A stretch of DNA of 64,000 nt from Marinobacter qingdaonensis (GTDB taxonomy: Bacteria > Pseudomonadota > Gammaproteobacteria > Pseudomonadales > Oleiphilaceae), in assembly GCF_034555935.1 (NCBI RefSeq), contig NZ_JAYDCJ010000003.1:930001-994000 (forward strand). Direction: 5' to 3'. The notes below the pieces were generated by a model. That model saw nothing but the letters and a program-made list of their open reading frames with translations, was not told the origin of the DNA and made no database searches. A program made the translations under genes and the position numbers. Shown piece after piece: positions 41,267 to 51,157 of the stretch. Numbering within the stretch: position 1 is the stretch's first letter; each line of letters opens with the position of its first letter.

Positions 41267-41436
41267 GACTCGCGTAGGAAAGATTCAGTAAAGCATTTCA
41301 TGAATAAGACGTACCTCCGTAGTTAGTAGTGACCGTCCTGTTTTTGATTCCGCGAGTTCTGTATTTCCGCAAGCGCAAGCCTACGCCATGAAGGCGCACG
41401 GCAGCAGATTATTGATTGATTTCAGGAAGTTTAAGT

Positions 41437-41643
41437 ATGTCTACTACTACCGGTACTGTTAAGTTCTTCAACGAAGCAAAAGGCTTTGGCTTTATCACTC
41501 GTGAAGGCGGCCCGGACGTATTCGTTCACTACAGCGCTATTCAGGGCAGCGGTTTCAAGACTCTGGCAGAAGGCCAGCAGGTCGAGTTCACCGTTACCCA
41601 GGGCCAGAAAGGTCCTCAGGCGGAGAACGTTGTTGCTCTGTAA
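41437..41643 (+). CDS. Cold-shock protein, CspA family
   Basis: A 68-residue single cold-shock domain that binds single-stranded RNA and DNA and melts secondary structure. RNP1 is KGFGFITR (15-22) and RNP2 is VFVHYSAI (about 28-35). The ATG at 41437 follows AGGAAG; an upstream ATG would add seven residues not seen in the family. It has a long leader and a strong terminator. CspA/CspD-type subgrouping is not attempted. Confidence 0.95.
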   Translation: MSTTTGTVKFFNEAKGFGFITREGGPDVFVHYSAIQGSGFKTLAEGQQVEFTVTQGQKGPQAENVVAL

Positions 41644-41670
41644 TCCTTGATGGATTCGGCAATAACCGCC

Positions 41671-41698
41671 AAAAAGGCAGCTTCGGCTGCCTTTTTTT
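41671..41698 (+). terminator. Intrinsic terminator after the cold-shock gene
   Basis: AAAAAGGCAGC-TTCG-GCTGCC and seven T residues: an 11-bp stem (with the A/T flanks) capped by a stable TTCG tetraloop. Confidence 0.95.
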
Positions 41699-41808
41699 GT
41701 GCCTGGTTGTCGCTAACAGCTGGTACGCTTTGTGATTTTTGCACCTCTGTGTAATCTTAGTGCCCCTGCAGCTCGTGAAAACGGACGTCGAGACCTCAGG
41801 ACCCATTC

Positions 41809-42504
41809 ATGCTCAAGACCCTCAAGGCCATCTGGATCTTCTTCTGGGCCATATTGCTGACCCTCCTCCTGTTTTTACCCATCGTGATTGCCGCGCTCGC
41901 GGGCAAACGCGGCGATGCTGCCTTCCACGGCACTCAAATTTTTGCCTGGGTCATCCTGAAGGTGTGTGGTATTCGCCTGGTGGTACGTGGGCGCGAGCAT
42001 ATCCAGCCCAGCCAGCGCTACGTCATCCTGAGCAACCACGCGTCCTATTTCGACCCACCGGCCCTGGTGCTGGCCCTGGGCCTGCAGTATCGCTGGGTGA
42101 TCAAGAAGGAACTGCGCAAGGTGCCGCTGTTCGGACTGGCCCTGGAAACCTCCCGCAACCTGTTCATCGACCGCGCCCGCGGCAGTGATGCCCTGGAGAG
42201 CATCAAGCACGGGGTGGCGCAGTTGCCCGATGGCACCGGCATTCTGATGTTCCCGGAAGGAACCCGGTCCTGGGACGGTCAGTTGCTGCCGTTCAAGAAG
42301 GGGGGCTTTGTCATTGCTCGGGATGGTCAGCTGCCGATTCTGCCCATCACCGTACGCGGCTCCCACGACCGGCTGCCCAAGGGCCAGGCGGCGTTCACCC
42401 CGGGAGTCATCGAGATCGTGATCCACCCGCCGGTGGCAACCGCCGATCGCGACCTCGACAGCCTGCGGGACCAGGTGCGGGGCACCATTGCCGCCGCCCT
42501 CTGA
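41809..42504 (+). CDS. 1-acylglycerol-3-phosphate acyltransferase (PlsC-like)
   Basis: A 231-residue membrane acyltransferase that adds the second acyl chain to make phosphatidic acid, or a close paralogue acting on other lysolipids. The catalytic HX4D motif is NHASYFD (near 75), the glycerol-phosphate motif is ETSRNLFIDRARGSDA (near 117) and FPEGTRSWDG (near 148). One or two N-terminal membrane helices (8-30) anchor it. It converges with the dienelactone hydrolase gene 13 bp downstream. Confidence 0.88.
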   Translation: MLKTLKAIWIFFWAILLTLLLFLPIVIAALAGKRGDAAFHGTQIFAWVILKVCGIRLVVRGREHIQPSQRYVILSNHASYFDPPALVLALGLQYRWVIKKELRKVPLFGLALETSRNLFIDRARGSDALESIKHGVAQLPDGTGILMFPEGTRSWDGQLLPFKKGGFVIARDGQLPILPITVRGSHDRLPKGQAAFTPGVIEIVIHPPVATADRDLDSLRDQVRGTIAAAL

Positions 42505-42517
42505 TCGCACTGGCCGG

Positions 42518-43318
42518 TTACTGGCCGAAAATCTCCCGGTAGAACCGCAGGGTGCCGTCCCAGGACCGGGTGGCGGCGGCCTCGTCGTAGCCCACCGGCA
42601 TGCCGAACTCCTCGGCGAAGCGGTCCGCGCCCGGGTTGGTGAAGGAGTGCAGTACCCCCGGGAAGGTGACCAGGGTCAGATCGACACCGGCATCCTGCAT
42701 TTCCTGCACCAGTCCGGCGACCTGGTCTGACGGCACCATCTGGTCGGCACCGCCGGTGTAGACCTGGATCCGCGCCGACACCTGCCCGGGCTCTGCCTTC
42801 AGGGGGCTGCCCAGGGCGCCGTGGTAGCTGACCACGCCGTCCAGATCCACGCCCAGGCGCGCCATGTTCAGCACCACCGCGCCGCCAAAACAGTAACCCT
42901 GGGCGGCAATGCGGTCGCCGTCCACGGTGTCGTGCTCGGCCAGCAGCGTCTTCGCCGTCATGAATCGGGCCTTGATCTGCTCCATGTCCCGGGTGGCTTC
43001 CTGCATGAACTGTTTGGCGGTGTCCGGGTGCTCCGCCAGCTTGCCGCTGCCGTACATGTCCAGGGCAAAGGCGGTGTAACCGGCGGCGGCCAGTTTCTCG
43101 GCCTGGTCCCGGGCGAAGTCGTTGTGGCCCCACCATTCGTGGACCACCAGTACCCCGGGTCGCTCGCCGTCGACGGCGTCGTCCCAGGCCAGGTAGCCGG
43201 TGAAGGTCTGGTCATCGATCTGGTATTCAACGGTTTCGGTTTGCATGGCGGCGCCTGCCTGCGTGCTGGCAAAGGTGAATAGGATCCCGGCGAATGCCGA
43301 AAATGTGAGTCGCGTCAT
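42518..43318 (-). CDS. Secreted dienelactone hydrolase-family protein
   Basis: A 266-residue alpha/beta-hydrolase with a signal peptide (1-23, ending QAGA). The start at 43318 is chosen because an earlier ATG would bury the signal. DLH motifs: VLVVHEWWGHNDFARDQAEKL (near 55), the nucleophile GYCFGGAVVLNMA (cysteine, as in dienelactone hydrolase, near 140), the acid Asp in YTGGADQMV (near 192) and the His in FPGVLHSFTNP (near 225). Its substrate is unknown; export makes a role in chlorocatechol breakdown unlikely. Confidence 0.85.
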   Translation of the reverse strand: MTRLTFSAFAGILFTFASTQAGAAMQTETVEYQIDDQTFTGYLAWDDAVDGERPGVLVVHEWWGHNDFARDQAEKLAAAGYTAFALDMYGSGKLAEHPDTAKQFMQEATRDMEQIKARFMTAKTLLAEHDTVDGDRIAAQGYCFGGAVVLNMARLGVDLDGVVSYHGALGSPLKAEPGQVSARIQVYTGGADQMVPSDQVAGLVQEMQDAGVDLTLVTFPGVLHSFTNPGADRFAEEFGMPVGYDEAAATRSWDGTLRFYREIFGQ

Positions 43319-43461
43319 CGTGCTTTCTCCTTGCTGAGGTCGATATGCCCTGTACGTTGCGGCCATCGGGAACGATCTGTTTGGGCCTGTTCGGGGCGCA
43401 AAGGGTTTGACTACACTGCTTCAAGATAGCCGTCATTTGCGTACCAGTGGGGAGGTTGTCC

Positions 43462-44580
43462 ATGAAAATCGGGGTACCCAGGGAAATCAAGAACCGCGAA
43501 TACCGGGTCGGCATGACCCCCGCCGCGGTGCACGAGCTGGCCGGCCATGGCCACGAGGTCTTCGTCGAAACCCAGGCCGGGGCCGCCATCGGGTTTTCCG
43601 ACCAGGACTACCGGCAGGCGGGGGCGCAGATTCTGGACCAGGCGTCCGAGGTGTTTGAGGCCGCCGAGTTGATCGTCAAGGTCAAGGAGCCCCAGGCCCA
43701 GGAGCGGGCCCTGCTGACGCCCGGGCACACCCTGTTCACATACCTGCACCTGGCGCCGGACCAGGCTCAGACCGATGAGCTGGTAGCGTCCGGGGCGACC
43801 TGCATCGCCTACGAGACGGTGACCGACCGCTCCGGCCGGTTGCCCCTGCTGGCGCCCATGTCGGAGGTGGCCGGGCGGATGTCGATCCAGGCCGGCGCCC
43901 ACTGCCTGGAAAAGGCGGCCGGCGGTCGTGGCGTGCTGCTGGGCGGTGTGCCCGGGGTCAGCGCCGCCCGGGTGACCATCATCGGCGCGGGCGTGGTGGG
44001 CCAGAATGCCCTGGCCATGGCGGTGGGGCTGGGCGCCCAGGTCACCGTGCTGGACCGCGACATGGCGGTGCTGCGCAGCCTGGACCAGCGCTATGGCAAT
44101 CGCATCACCACGCTGTTTTCCACCGCCCAGACCCTCGATCAGGCGGTCACCGAATCGGACCTGGTCATCGGCGGTGTGCTGATTCCGGGCGCCTCGGCGC
44201 CCAAGCTGGTGACCCGGGACATGATTCGCCGGATGCCCGAGGGCAGTGTGCTGGTGGACGTGGCCATTGACCAGGGCGGCTGCGCCGAAACCTCCCGGGC
44301 GACCACCCATGACGATCCCACGTATCTGGTCGACGGTGTGGTACATTACTGCGTGGCCAACATGCCCGGTGCCGTGGCGCGCACCGCCACCCTGGCCCTG
44401 AACAACGTCACCCTGCCGTTCGTGGCGGCCCTGGCCAACAATGGCCCGGTCCAGGCCATGAAGGACGACCCGCATCTGCTGGCGGGCCTGAATGTGGCGG
44501 GCGGCAAGGTGACTTACCGGGAGGTGGCAGAGGCCACCGGCCACCCATACACCAAAGCGGAATCCCTGTTGGGATCCTGA
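43462..44580 (+). CDS. ald: Alanine dehydrogenase
   Basis: A 372-residue NAD-dependent enzyme that interconverts L-alanine and pyruvate plus ammonia. The start at 43462 gives [21 protein letters not shown], including the substrate arginine and the PREIK-N-x-E block. K-V-K-E-P (near 73) carries the conserved lysine; the NAD-binding motif is [17 protein letters not shown] (near 172); [15 protein letters not shown] motif is [15 protein letters not shown] (near 270). Length matches the family (about 371). It and dadA at the window start are both alanine-catabolic but are far apart. Confidence 0.94.
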   Translation: MKIGVPREIKNREYRVGMTPAAVHELAGHGHEVFVETQAGAAIGFSDQDYRQAGAQILDQASEVFEAAELIVKVKEPQAQERALLTPGHTLFTYLHLAPDQAQTDELVASGATCIAYETVTDRSGRLPLLAPMSEVAGRMSIQAGAHCLEKAAGGRGVLLGGVPGVSAARVTIIGAGVVGQNALAMAVGLGAQVTVLDRDMAVLRSLDQRYGNRITTLFSTAQTLDQAVTESDLVIGGVLIPGASAPKLVTRDMIRRMPEGSVLVDVAIDQGGCAETSRATTHDDPTYLVDGVVHYCVANMPGAVARTATLALNNVTLPFVAALANNGPVQAMKDDPHLLAGLNVAGGKVTYREVAEATGHPYTKAESLLGS

Positions 44581-44603
44581 GCAGTGAGACACTCGGAGTA
44601 ACC

Positions 44604-45176
44604 ATGAAGCTGATTGGATCGACCACTTCCCCCTATGTCCGGCGAATTCGCATCCTGCTGGGGGAAGAACCCTACGAATTCGTCAACCTCAACATCTACG
44701 GTGAAGGCCGGGACGAGCTGCGCAAGAACAACCCGACCCTGAAGATCCCGGTGTTGGAGGACGACGGTCAGCAGATCTTCGATTCCCGCATCATCGCCCG
44801 CTACGTCAGCGCCAAGCAGGGTCGCGATCCACTGACCTGGGACCAGCAGAACCAGCTGACCATGATCGACGGCGCCAACGACTCGGCGGTGACCCTGCTG
44901 CTGTCGGCCAAGTCCGGCATCGACACCAGTCAGGACCTGATGTTCTACAACCTGCAGCGGGAGCGGATCAGCACCACGCTGCACACCCTCGCGGACATGG
45001 TGGACGAGGGTCAGTTCAACAGCTGGGATTACCCGGCCATCTGCCTGTACTGCCTGATCGACTGGCTGGAATTCCGGGAGCTGGTGGACTGGTCCGGGCT
45101 GGACAGCCTGCTGGCGTTCCGGGATCGCCGCAAGACCAAGAAGTGGGTGGAAACCACCGACCCGCGCCTGGCCTGA
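44604..45176 (+). CDS. Glutathione S-transferase family protein
   Basis: A 190-residue protein with a thioredoxin-like N-terminal domain (MKLIGSTTSPYVRRIRILLGEE; S-P-Y-V-R is the usual GST start) and IPVLEDDGQQIFDSRIIARYV, the cis-proline and glutathione-binding D-S pair. The all-helical C-terminal half is short, so it is smaller than most GSTs (about 200-220). Substrate unknown. It follows ald by 23 bp and may share its transcript. A GC-rich hairpin (45183-45207) follows without a T-run. Confidence 0.82.
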   Translation: MKLIGSTTSPYVRRIRILLGEEPYEFVNLNIYGEGRDELRKNNPTLKIPVLEDDGQQIFDSRIIARYVSAKQGRDPLTWDQQNQLTMIDGANDSAVTLLLSAKSGIDTSQDLMFYNLQRERISTTLHTLADMVDEGQFNSWDYPAICLYCLIDWLEFRELVDWSGLDSLLAFRDRRKTKKWVETTDPRLA

Positions 45177-45362
45177 AGCCAAGCGGCCGCCCGCCCGGGG
45201 CGGCCGCGTCGGTTTGGTTGCAAACCGGCACAATTTTTCACCAATTCGACTTCCCCATTGGCGGTTCTTGACTATAGTTAGGAAGAGGCGCGGTTGCAGA
45301 TCCGACTCGGGTCCGTGGCCGTAGCTGATAATTCCAACAACAGAGAATCTAGGGGGTCGTCC

Positions 45363-45974
45363 ATGCTCCTGTCCCATGCCTTTGGCCTCTTTACCCATCC
45401 GGATGAAGAGTGGGCTTCCATTCGAAAAGAACACCACACCCCGCGTCGGCTGTACGTGGCCTACGTGGTCATCCTCGCCGCCATCGGGCCCATTTGCGCC
45501 TACATCTCCACGGCCTATTTTGGCTGGACCGTCGGCAATGACCGGCTGATCAAACTGACGGAAATCAGCGCCCTGCAACTGAGCGTGCTGACCTACCTGG
45601 CCATGCTGGTCGGGGTTTTTGCCCTGGGTTACGCGGTCAACTGGATGGCCAAAACCTACGGCGCGCGCGAGGAACACGTGCCCTCCAACGGCATCGCCCT
45701 GGCGGCCTACTCCTGCACCCCGCTGTTCCTGGCCGGATTTGCCCTGTTGTACCCGGTGCCCTGGTTCAACGCCATCGTGTTCCTGGTGGCCGCCTGCTAC
45801 GGCGCCTGGCTGATGTACGACGGCCTGCCCATCGTCATGGGCATTGAGAAAGACCGGGCGGTGTTCTATGGCGGCGCCCTGCTGACCGTGGCGCTGGTGA
45901 TCCTGGTGTCGACCCGGGTCGGCTCGGTGATCCTCTGGAACTTGGGCGTGGGACCGGTGTTCGTCAGCGGCTGA
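45363..45974 (+). CDS. YIP1-family membrane protein
   Basis: A 203-residue protein with about five hydrophobic segments (near 33-52, 75-95, 115-135, 140-158, 165-185). The N-terminal block FGLFTHPDEEWASIRKEH is typical of bacterial YIP1-domain proteins, where a proline/tryptophan motif precedes the membrane part. Function in bacteria is unknown. An ATG at 45363 after AGGGGGT is the best start. An intrinsic terminator follows. Confidence 0.8.
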   Translation: MLLSHAFGLFTHPDEEWASIRKEHHTPRRLYVAYVVILAAIGPICAYISTAYFGWTVGNDRLIKLTEISALQLSVLTYLAMLVGVFALGYAVNWMAKTYGAREEHVPSNGIALAAYSCTPLFLAGFALLYPVPWFNAIVFLVAACYGAWLMYDGLPIVMGIEKDRAVFYGGALLTVALVILVSTRVGSVILWNLGVGPVFVSG

Positions 45975-46001
45975 CGACACTCGGGCACCGCATGTAAGAG
46001 G

Positions 46002-46027
46002 AGGGGAAGCTACGGCTTCCCCTTTTT
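46002..46027 (+). terminator. Intrinsic terminator after the YIP1-family gene
   Basis: AGGGGAAGC-TACG-GCTTCCCCT forms a 9-bp stem and is followed by five T residues in all, 28 bp past the stop. Confidence 0.92.
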
Positions 46028-46137
46028 GGTTGCCGGGGGTGGGATCGCCGCCAGGCCGAAACGCGGGCGCAACCATTGCCCGCATCCGGTGATTCTGCCA
46101 GCCTGAACCCACAATCAGAGTAACGGGAGGGACAACC

Positions 46138-47817
46138 ATGACTCAGGACAAACGGCGCCGCCACTCCTCGACGGTCGTCGACGGTGTCGGCAAATCCGCC
46201 AGCCGGGCGATGCTGCGAGCCGTGGGCTTCACCGACGAGGATTTCCGCAAACCCCAGGTCGGCATTGCCTCGACCTGGAGCAATCTCACGCCCTGCAACA
46301 TGCACATCAACGGGCTGGCCGAGGAAGCGGCCGCCGGGGCCGATGGCGCCGGTGGCAAGTCCCTGATCTTCAATACCATCACGGTCTCGGACGGCATCGC
46401 CAATGGCACCGAGGGCATGAAGTACTCACTGGTGTCGCGGGAGGTGATCGCCGATTCCATCGAGACCGTGGCCGGGTGCGAGGGCTTCGACGGCCTGGTC
46501 GCCATCGGTGGCTGCGACAAGAACATGCCCGGGTGCATGATGGGACTGGCGCGGCTGGATCGGCCATCGGTCTTTGTCTACGGCGGCACCATCCTGCCGG
46601 GCGACAACCACACCGACATCATTTCGGTGTTCGAGGCCGTGGGCGCTCACGCCCGGGGCGATCTGGACCTGATCGAGGTCAAGCAGATCGAGGAAACCGC
46701 CATCCCCGGCCCCGGCTCCTGCGGGGGTATGTACACCGCCAACACCATGGCGTCCGCCATCGAGGCCATGGGCATGAGCTTGCCCGGCAGTTCCGCCCAG
46801 AACGCCGTGTCCGACACCAAGACCGCCGACTGCCGGGCCGCCGGCGCCGCCGTGCTGGCATTGCTGGAGCGCGACATCAAGCCATCCGACATCATGACCC
46901 GGGAGGCCTTCGAAAACGCCATCACCGTGGTGATTGCCCTCGGCGGCTCCACCAACGCGGTGCTGCATCTGCTGGCCATGGCCAGCACAATCGGCGTGCG
47001 CCTGGATCTGGAGGACTTTGTCGAGATCGGCAAGCGGGTCCCGGTACTGGCGGACCTGCGCCCCAGCGGCCACTACATGATGTCGGAGCTGGTGGCCATC
47101 GGCGGTATCCAGCCGTTGATGAAAATGCTGCTCGAGCGTGGCCTGTTGCACGGCGACTGCCTGACCGTGACCGGCCAGACCCTGGCGCAGAACCTGGCCG
47201 GGGTTGAGGCTTACCCGGAAGGCCAGGACATCATTCACGCCTTCGACAACCCGATCAAGGCCGACAGCCATCTGCGCATTCTCTACGGCAACCTGGCGCC
47301 GACCGGCGCGGTGGCCAAGATCACCGGCAAGGAGGGCACCCACTTTACCGGCCGTGCCCGGGTCTTCCATTCCGAGGAAGAGGCCCAGGCCCGGATTCTG
47401 GACGGTACCGTGGTCGCCGGCGATGTCCTGGTCATCCGTTACGAGGGCCCCAAGGGCGGGCCCGGCATGCGGGAGATGCTGAGTCCGACCTCTGCGATCA
47501 TGGGCAAGGGCCTGGGCAATGACGTGGCCCTGATTACCGATGGCCGCTTCTCCGGCGGCAGCCACGGCTTCGTGGTCGGGCACATCACCCCGGAAGCGGC
47601 CGAAGGTGGCCCCATCGCCCTGGTGGAGGACGGCGACACCATCACCATCGACGCGGTCAGCAACCGCATCGAGCTGGACGTGCCCGAGGCCGAACTGAAT
47701 CGTCGGCGCCAGCAATGGCTGCAACCGCCGCTGCGGGTCCAGCGCGGGGTGCTGGCCAAGTACGCGCGCGCGGTCGGGTCGGCGTCGCAGGGGGCAGTGA
47801 CCGATCTGCCCGAGTGA
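46138..47817 (+). CDS. ilvD: Dihydroxy-acid dehydratase IlvD
   Basis: A 559-residue Fe-S enzyme of branched-chain amino acid synthesis that dehydrates 2,3-dihydroxy-isovalerate and its homologue. Cluster-binding cysteines appear in [13 protein letters not shown] (near 60), [13 protein letters not shown] (near 125) and [16 protein letters not shown] (near 200). [20 protein letters not shown] near the C terminus is a family signature. Its length (559, against 616 in E. coli) places it in the shorter IlvD class found widely in bacteria and archaea. A GGGAGGG site precedes the ATG. Confidence 0.95.
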   Translation: MTQDKRRRHSSTVVDGVGKSASRAMLRAVGFTDEDFRKPQVGIASTWSNLTPCNMHINGLAEEAAAGADGAGGKSLIFNTITVSDGIANGTEGMKYSLVSREVIADSIETVAGCEGFDGLVAIGGCDKNMPGCMMGLARLDRPSVFVYGGTILPGDNHTDIISVFEAVGAHARGDLDLIEVKQIEETAIPGPGSCGGMYTANTMASAIEAMGMSLPGSSAQNAVSDTKTADCRAAGAAVLALLERDIKPSDIMTREAFENAITVVIALGGSTNAVLHLLAMASTIGVRLDLEDFVEIGKRVPVLADLRPSGHYMMSELVAIGGIQPLMKMLLERGLLHGDCLTVTGQTLAQNLAGVEAYPEGQDIIHAFDNPIKADSHLRILYGNLAPTGAVAKITGKEGTHFTGRARVFHSEEEAQARILDGTVVAGDVLVIRYEGPKGGPGMREMLSPTSAIMGKGLGNDVALITDGRFSGGSHGFVVGHITPEAAEGGPIALVEDGDTITIDAVSNRIELDVPEAELNRRRQQWLQPPLRVQRGVLAKYARAVGSASQGAVTDLPE

Positions 47818-47941
47818 CGGGCAGCGGTGTCACGGTTGCCGTTTTCCGCAGGGCATTTACAATCGACAGCAGTCCAGGCCTGGCTGGCCGCCTTATGGGC
47901 GGCGGCGGGGCCTGCCATTTGCTGAGCATAGGATTGTTTTC

Positions 47942-48880
47942 ATGAGACTGCGTGGTTTCGTCCCGTTACTGCTAATGGCCCTCTGGGCGCTGTCCGGGAC
48001 GGTGGCCGGTCATCAGGCGACCGCAGCGGCACCGACGGCGGCGGCCGGGCCCAATCTGGCGTCGGTCAACGCCGCCGTGGCCAAGGCCGGTGAGCCGGAG
48101 CTCCTGTTTGGCAAAAACGCCGAGCGTTCGGTGCCCATCGCATCCCTGACCAAGGTGATGACGGCCCTGGTGGTGCTGGAGTCCGGGCAACCCCTGGACG
48201 AGTGGCTGACCTTCCGCGAGCGCCACACCCCGGCGGCGGCCAACGCCTACAGCCGGATCCGGATCGATTCGACCCTGCGTCGCGCCGACGTCCTGCGTCT
48301 GGCACTGATGTCGTCCGAGAACTTTGCCGCCTACACCCTGGCGCGCAGCCATCCAGGCGGTTTTGACGCGTTTATTGACGCCATGAACGACAAAGCCCGG
48401 GAACTGGGCATGACCGGGGCCCGGTTTGTCGACCCCACGGGCCTGTCGGTGGACAACGTGGCCAGCGCCGCCGACCTGGTCAAGCTGGTGAACGCCGCGG
48501 CCCGGCATCCGGAGCTGCAGGCGTACTCCACCACCGGTTATTTTCGCGCGCATTTCCGCAATCCCCGTTACAGCCTGTCCTATGGCAATACCAACGCGCT
48601 GGTGCACCGGGACAGCTGGGGCGTGACCCTGAGCAAGACCGGTTACCTGAAGGACGCGGGCCGATGCCTGGTGATGATCTCCGAGATGAACGGCGAGCAG
48701 GTGGTCACCGTGCTGCTGGATTCCCTGGGCACCCGCTCGCCCATGGGCGATGCCGGACGGATCAAGCGCTGGCTGGATACCGGGGCCCCGGGCCAGGTGG
48801 CCAGGGCGGCCCGGCGTTACGAGCAGTCCAAGAACGCGGCTTACGCGGCCGCCGACAAACAATCGGTCAGCACTCACTAA
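47942..48880 (+). CDS. pbpG: D-alanyl-D-alanine endopeptidase (PBP7/PbpG-like)
   Basis: A 312-residue periplasmic serine peptidase that cleaves peptidoglycan cross-links. Signal peptide about 1-29. The catalytic SxxK is SLTK (68-71), the SxN is SEN (125-127), and the KTG triad is at 232-234. The N-terminal active-site context (VPIASLTKVMTALVVL) matches PBP7 rather than PBP5, and the length is close to E. coli PBP7 (310 aa). It lacks the amphipathic C-terminal anchor of PBP5. The end is Ala-rich. Confidence 0.9.
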   Translation: MRLRGFVPLLLMALWALSGTVAGHQATAAAPTAAAGPNLASVNAAVAKAGEPELLFGKNAERSVPIASLTKVMTALVVLESGQPLDEWLTFRERHTPAAANAYSRIRIDSTLRRADVLRLALMSSENFAAYTLARSHPGGFDAFIDAMNDKARELGMTGARFVDPTGLSVDNVASAADLVKLVNAAARHPELQAYSTTGYFRAHFRNPRYSLSYGNTNALVHRDSWGVTLSKTGYLKDAGRCLVMISEMNGEQVVTVLLDSLGTRSPMGDAGRIKRWLDTGAPGQVARAARRYEQSKNAAYAAADKQSVSTH

Positions 48881-48942
48881 CCCCTGAGCGCTGATCCAAC
48901 GCTCTGACCTGACGTTTTGAGCCATAGGGAGCCCGAGTCGAC

Positions 48943-49422
48943 ATGATCCAGATCTTCACCACCGGCGGCACCATCGACAAGGTGTATTTCGACGCCAACA
49001 GCCAGTTCGAAGTGGGCCCGTCCCTGCTGCCGGAATTGCTGCCCGAGTCCAACATTCACGAGGGCTACCAGGTGCAGGAGCTGCTGCGCAAGGACAGCCT
49101 GGAGATGACCGACGCCGACCGGCAGGCGGTGTTGCAGGCGGCCACGGATTGCGACTGCGACCGGATCCTGATCACCCACGGCACCGATACCATGGCCGAC
49201 ACAGCCGCAGTGCTGTCGGCCCTGACCGACAAGACTATCGTGCTGACCGGGGCCATGCAGCCGGCGCGGATGCGCAAGACCGATGCCCTGTTCAATATCG
49301 GCTTTGCCTGGTCCGCGGTGCAGCTGTTGCCACCCGGGGTCTACATCGCCATGAATGGCGAGGTCTTCGAAGCCGGCGCGGTGAAAAAGAATCTCAAGGC
49401 CCAACGCTTCGAGCGCTCCTGA
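48943..49422 (+). CDS. Short asparaginase-domain protein
   Basis: A 159-residue protein that corresponds to the N-terminal domain of type I/II L-asparaginases only. The two catalytic threonine blocks are present: TTGGTIDKVYF (Thr near residue 7-10) and THGTDTMADTA (near 80). Full asparaginases are about 330 residues and their active site is completed by the second domain of a neighbour, so this short form may have altered or no activity. The frame is clean and ends with a normal stop, so it is not an obvious pseudogene; single-domain relatives exist in other marine gammaproteobacteria as far as I recall. Confidence 0.78.
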   Translation: MIQIFTTGGTIDKVYFDANSQFEVGPSLLPELLPESNIHEGYQVQELLRKDSLEMTDADRQAVLQAATDCDCDRILITHGTDTMADTAAVLSALTDKTIVLTGAMQPARMRKTDALFNIGFAWSAVQLLPPGVYIAMNGEVFEAGAVKKNLKAQRFERS

Positions 49423-49424
49423 GC

Positions 49425-50120
49425 CTAGCCGACGCTGGCGATTTCCTCCGCGGTCAGGGCCCGGTACTGGCCAGGCGCCAGTTCGGGGTCCAGGGCAATC
49501 GCCCCAATCGACAGCCGATGCAGACCGGTCACATGGTTGCCCACCGCTGCCAGCATGCGTTTGACCTGGTGGTAGCGTCCTTCCGAGATGGTTAGCTCGA
49601 TCTGCCGCTCCGACACCACCCGTACCTGGGCCGGACGTGTCGGCGTCGGATCGTTGCGCAGCTCCACCCCCGCCTGCAAGTCCTGCACGGCCTGGTCAGC
49701 AAGGGCCTCACTCAGGGTCACCCGGTAGGTTTTCGGGCAGGCAATCCGGGGGGCCGTGACCCGGTGTGACCACTGGCCATCGGTGGTCAGCAAGAGCAAA
49801 CCGGTGGTGTCGGCATCCAGTCGACCGGCGATGTGCAGGTCCCGGGTCAGTTCCGCCGGCAGCAAATCCAGGGCCGTGGGGTGATCGCTGTCCCGGGTCG
49901 CGCTGACCACGCCAGCGGGCTTGTTGAGCATCAGGTAACGGTCACCGGGCAGGGCGCAGCGCTGGTTGTCCAGCATCACCTCGGCGTTGTCGGCGATGTG
50001 GGTGTTGGCGAGCTTGCACACCTGGCCGTCGACTCGTACCCGGCCGGTGCCGATCGCCCGCTTGGCGTCCTTGCGCGACAACACCGTGCTGGCGGCAATG
50101 AACTGGTCCAGCCGGGGCAT
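49425..50120 (-). CDS. rsuA: 16S rRNA pseudouridine(516) synthase RsuA
   Basis: A 231-residue enzyme, the same length as E. coli RsuA, that isomerises U516 of 16S rRNA. An S4 RNA-binding domain (1-60; MPRLDQFIAASTVLSRKDAKRAI in part) precedes the catalytic domain with AGRLDADTTGLLLLTTDG, whose Asp is the nucleophile (near 104). The tail EGRYHQVKRMLAAVGNHV is conserved in the RsuA/RluB/RluE/RluF group. It starts 3 bp after the stop of the YdjM-like gene, so they share a transcript. Confidence 0.9.
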   Translation of the reverse strand: MPRLDQFIAASTVLSRKDAKRAIGTGRVRVDGQVCKLANTHIADNAEVMLDNQRCALPGDRYLMLNKPAGVVSATRDSDHPTALDLLPAELTRDLHIAGRLDADTTGLLLLTTDGQWSHRVTAPRIACPKTYRVTLSEALADQAVQDLQAGVELRNDPTPTRPAQVRVVSERQIELTISEGRYHQVKRMLAAVGNHVTGLHRLSIGAIALDPELAPGQYRALTAEEIASVG

Positions 50121-50122
50121 GG

Positions 50123-51151
50123 TCAGCAGCGCTGTCCGGGCGCCGGTGTGGCCAGGCTGGCCAGGCACAGCGCCGGGGTTGCGCCGGTCAGGCGGGACCA
50201 CAGCAGTCCCAGGGCTTCCGGGTTGACCGGGGGCCGGGCGGTCCGTTCGCTGGTCACCGGTTGCAGCCGGCCGTTGCGTTCCTCGGCCAGGACAAAGGTG
50301 AACGGGTGGGCGCCGGGGATCCCCAGGCGGATGTCGGTGGCCATCACCTCGCCGTTGTTCAGGCGGTAGTTGAGAAAGCCCCGGGTAAACCAGTCCAGGC
50401 GTTGTGCTTCCGGAAACCCGGACACGGCCCGGGCCAGGTCCGGATCGCGGGGCAGAAACTCCAGGCTCAGGGGCGTGTCGCCCTCGAACACCCCGGTCAC
50501 GATCTCGACGTGCTGGTCCTCGGTCAGTGCCGTTGCCCGCCACAGTACGGTGTTGAAGGGCATGGGCTGGACCAGGAGCCGGGGCGCCTCGAGTCCGGCC
50601 TCAACCAGCGCCGGCTTGATGCGCTCGGTGACCACCTGCTGGGCGCTGAGGGTCCAGCCCAGGTACAGGGTCGACAGGGCCAGACCGGTGACCAGTGCCC
50701 GCCGGGCCGGCGGCCGCACCAGGAACACGAGGCAGCCGACGATCAGTGGCAGGGTGTAGAGCGGATCGATGATGAAGATGCTGCTGAGCGCCACCGGCGG
50801 ACCGAGCGGCCAGAACAGCTGGGTGCCATAGGTGGTGAAGGAATCCAGCAGCGGGTGGGTCACCAGGACCAGGGCCGTGAGGGTGAGCCAGCGCGGGAAC
50901 GACAACTGGGGTCGCCAGCGCCAGAGCAGCCAGGCCAGCAGGACCGCCAGCGGCACCAGGATGAACAGCGAATGGCTGAAGCCCCGGTGCTGGGTGAAAT
51001 TGGCCACCGCCGAACCATAGTCGATGATCACATCCAGGTCGGGCAGGGTGCCGAGACCGGCGCCGATCACCAGGGCGGTTCGGCCCAGGGTCTTACCGGC
51101 GACGGCGCCGGCCAGGGAGGCGCCGAGCGCCACTTGGGTAATCGAGTCCAT
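50123..51151 (-). CDS. YdjM-family membrane-bound metal-dependent hydrolase
   Basis: A 342-residue inner-membrane protein of the YdjM (DUF457) family. The N terminus MDSITQVALGASLAGAVAG and the motifs LGTLPDLDVIIDYG, NFTQHRGFSHSLF and VTHPLLDSFTTYGTQLFWPL carry the His/Asp residues proposed to bind metal. About five hydrophobic segments lie in the first 190 residues, and a soluble C-terminal domain follows. E. coli ydjM is SOS-regulated, but here the gene is internal to an operon (6 bp after the transglycosylase) and no LexA box is seen. Confidence 0.85.
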   Translation of the reverse strand: MDSITQVALGASLAGAVAGKTLGRTALVIGAGLGTLPDLDVIIDYGSAVANFTQHRGFSHSLFILVPLAVLLAWLLWRWRPQLSFPRWLTLTALVLVTHPLLDSFTTYGTQLFWPLGPPVALSSIFIIDPLYTLPLIVGCLVFLVRPPARRALVTGLALSTLYLGWTLSAQQVVTERIKPALVEAGLEAPRLLVQPMPFNTVLWRATALTEDQHVEIVTGVFEGDTPLSLEFLPRDPDLARAVSGFPEAQRLDWFTRGFLNYRLNNGEVMATDIRLGIPGAHPFTFVLAEERNGRLQPVTSERTARPPVNPEALGLLWSRLTGATPALCLASLATPAPGQRC

Positions 51152-51157
51152 GGTCGC

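Noticed and set aside
45183-45228. GC-rich hairpins after the GST gene as a terminator
   Set aside because: Two stem-loops are visible but no T-run follows, so it is not called as a terminator.
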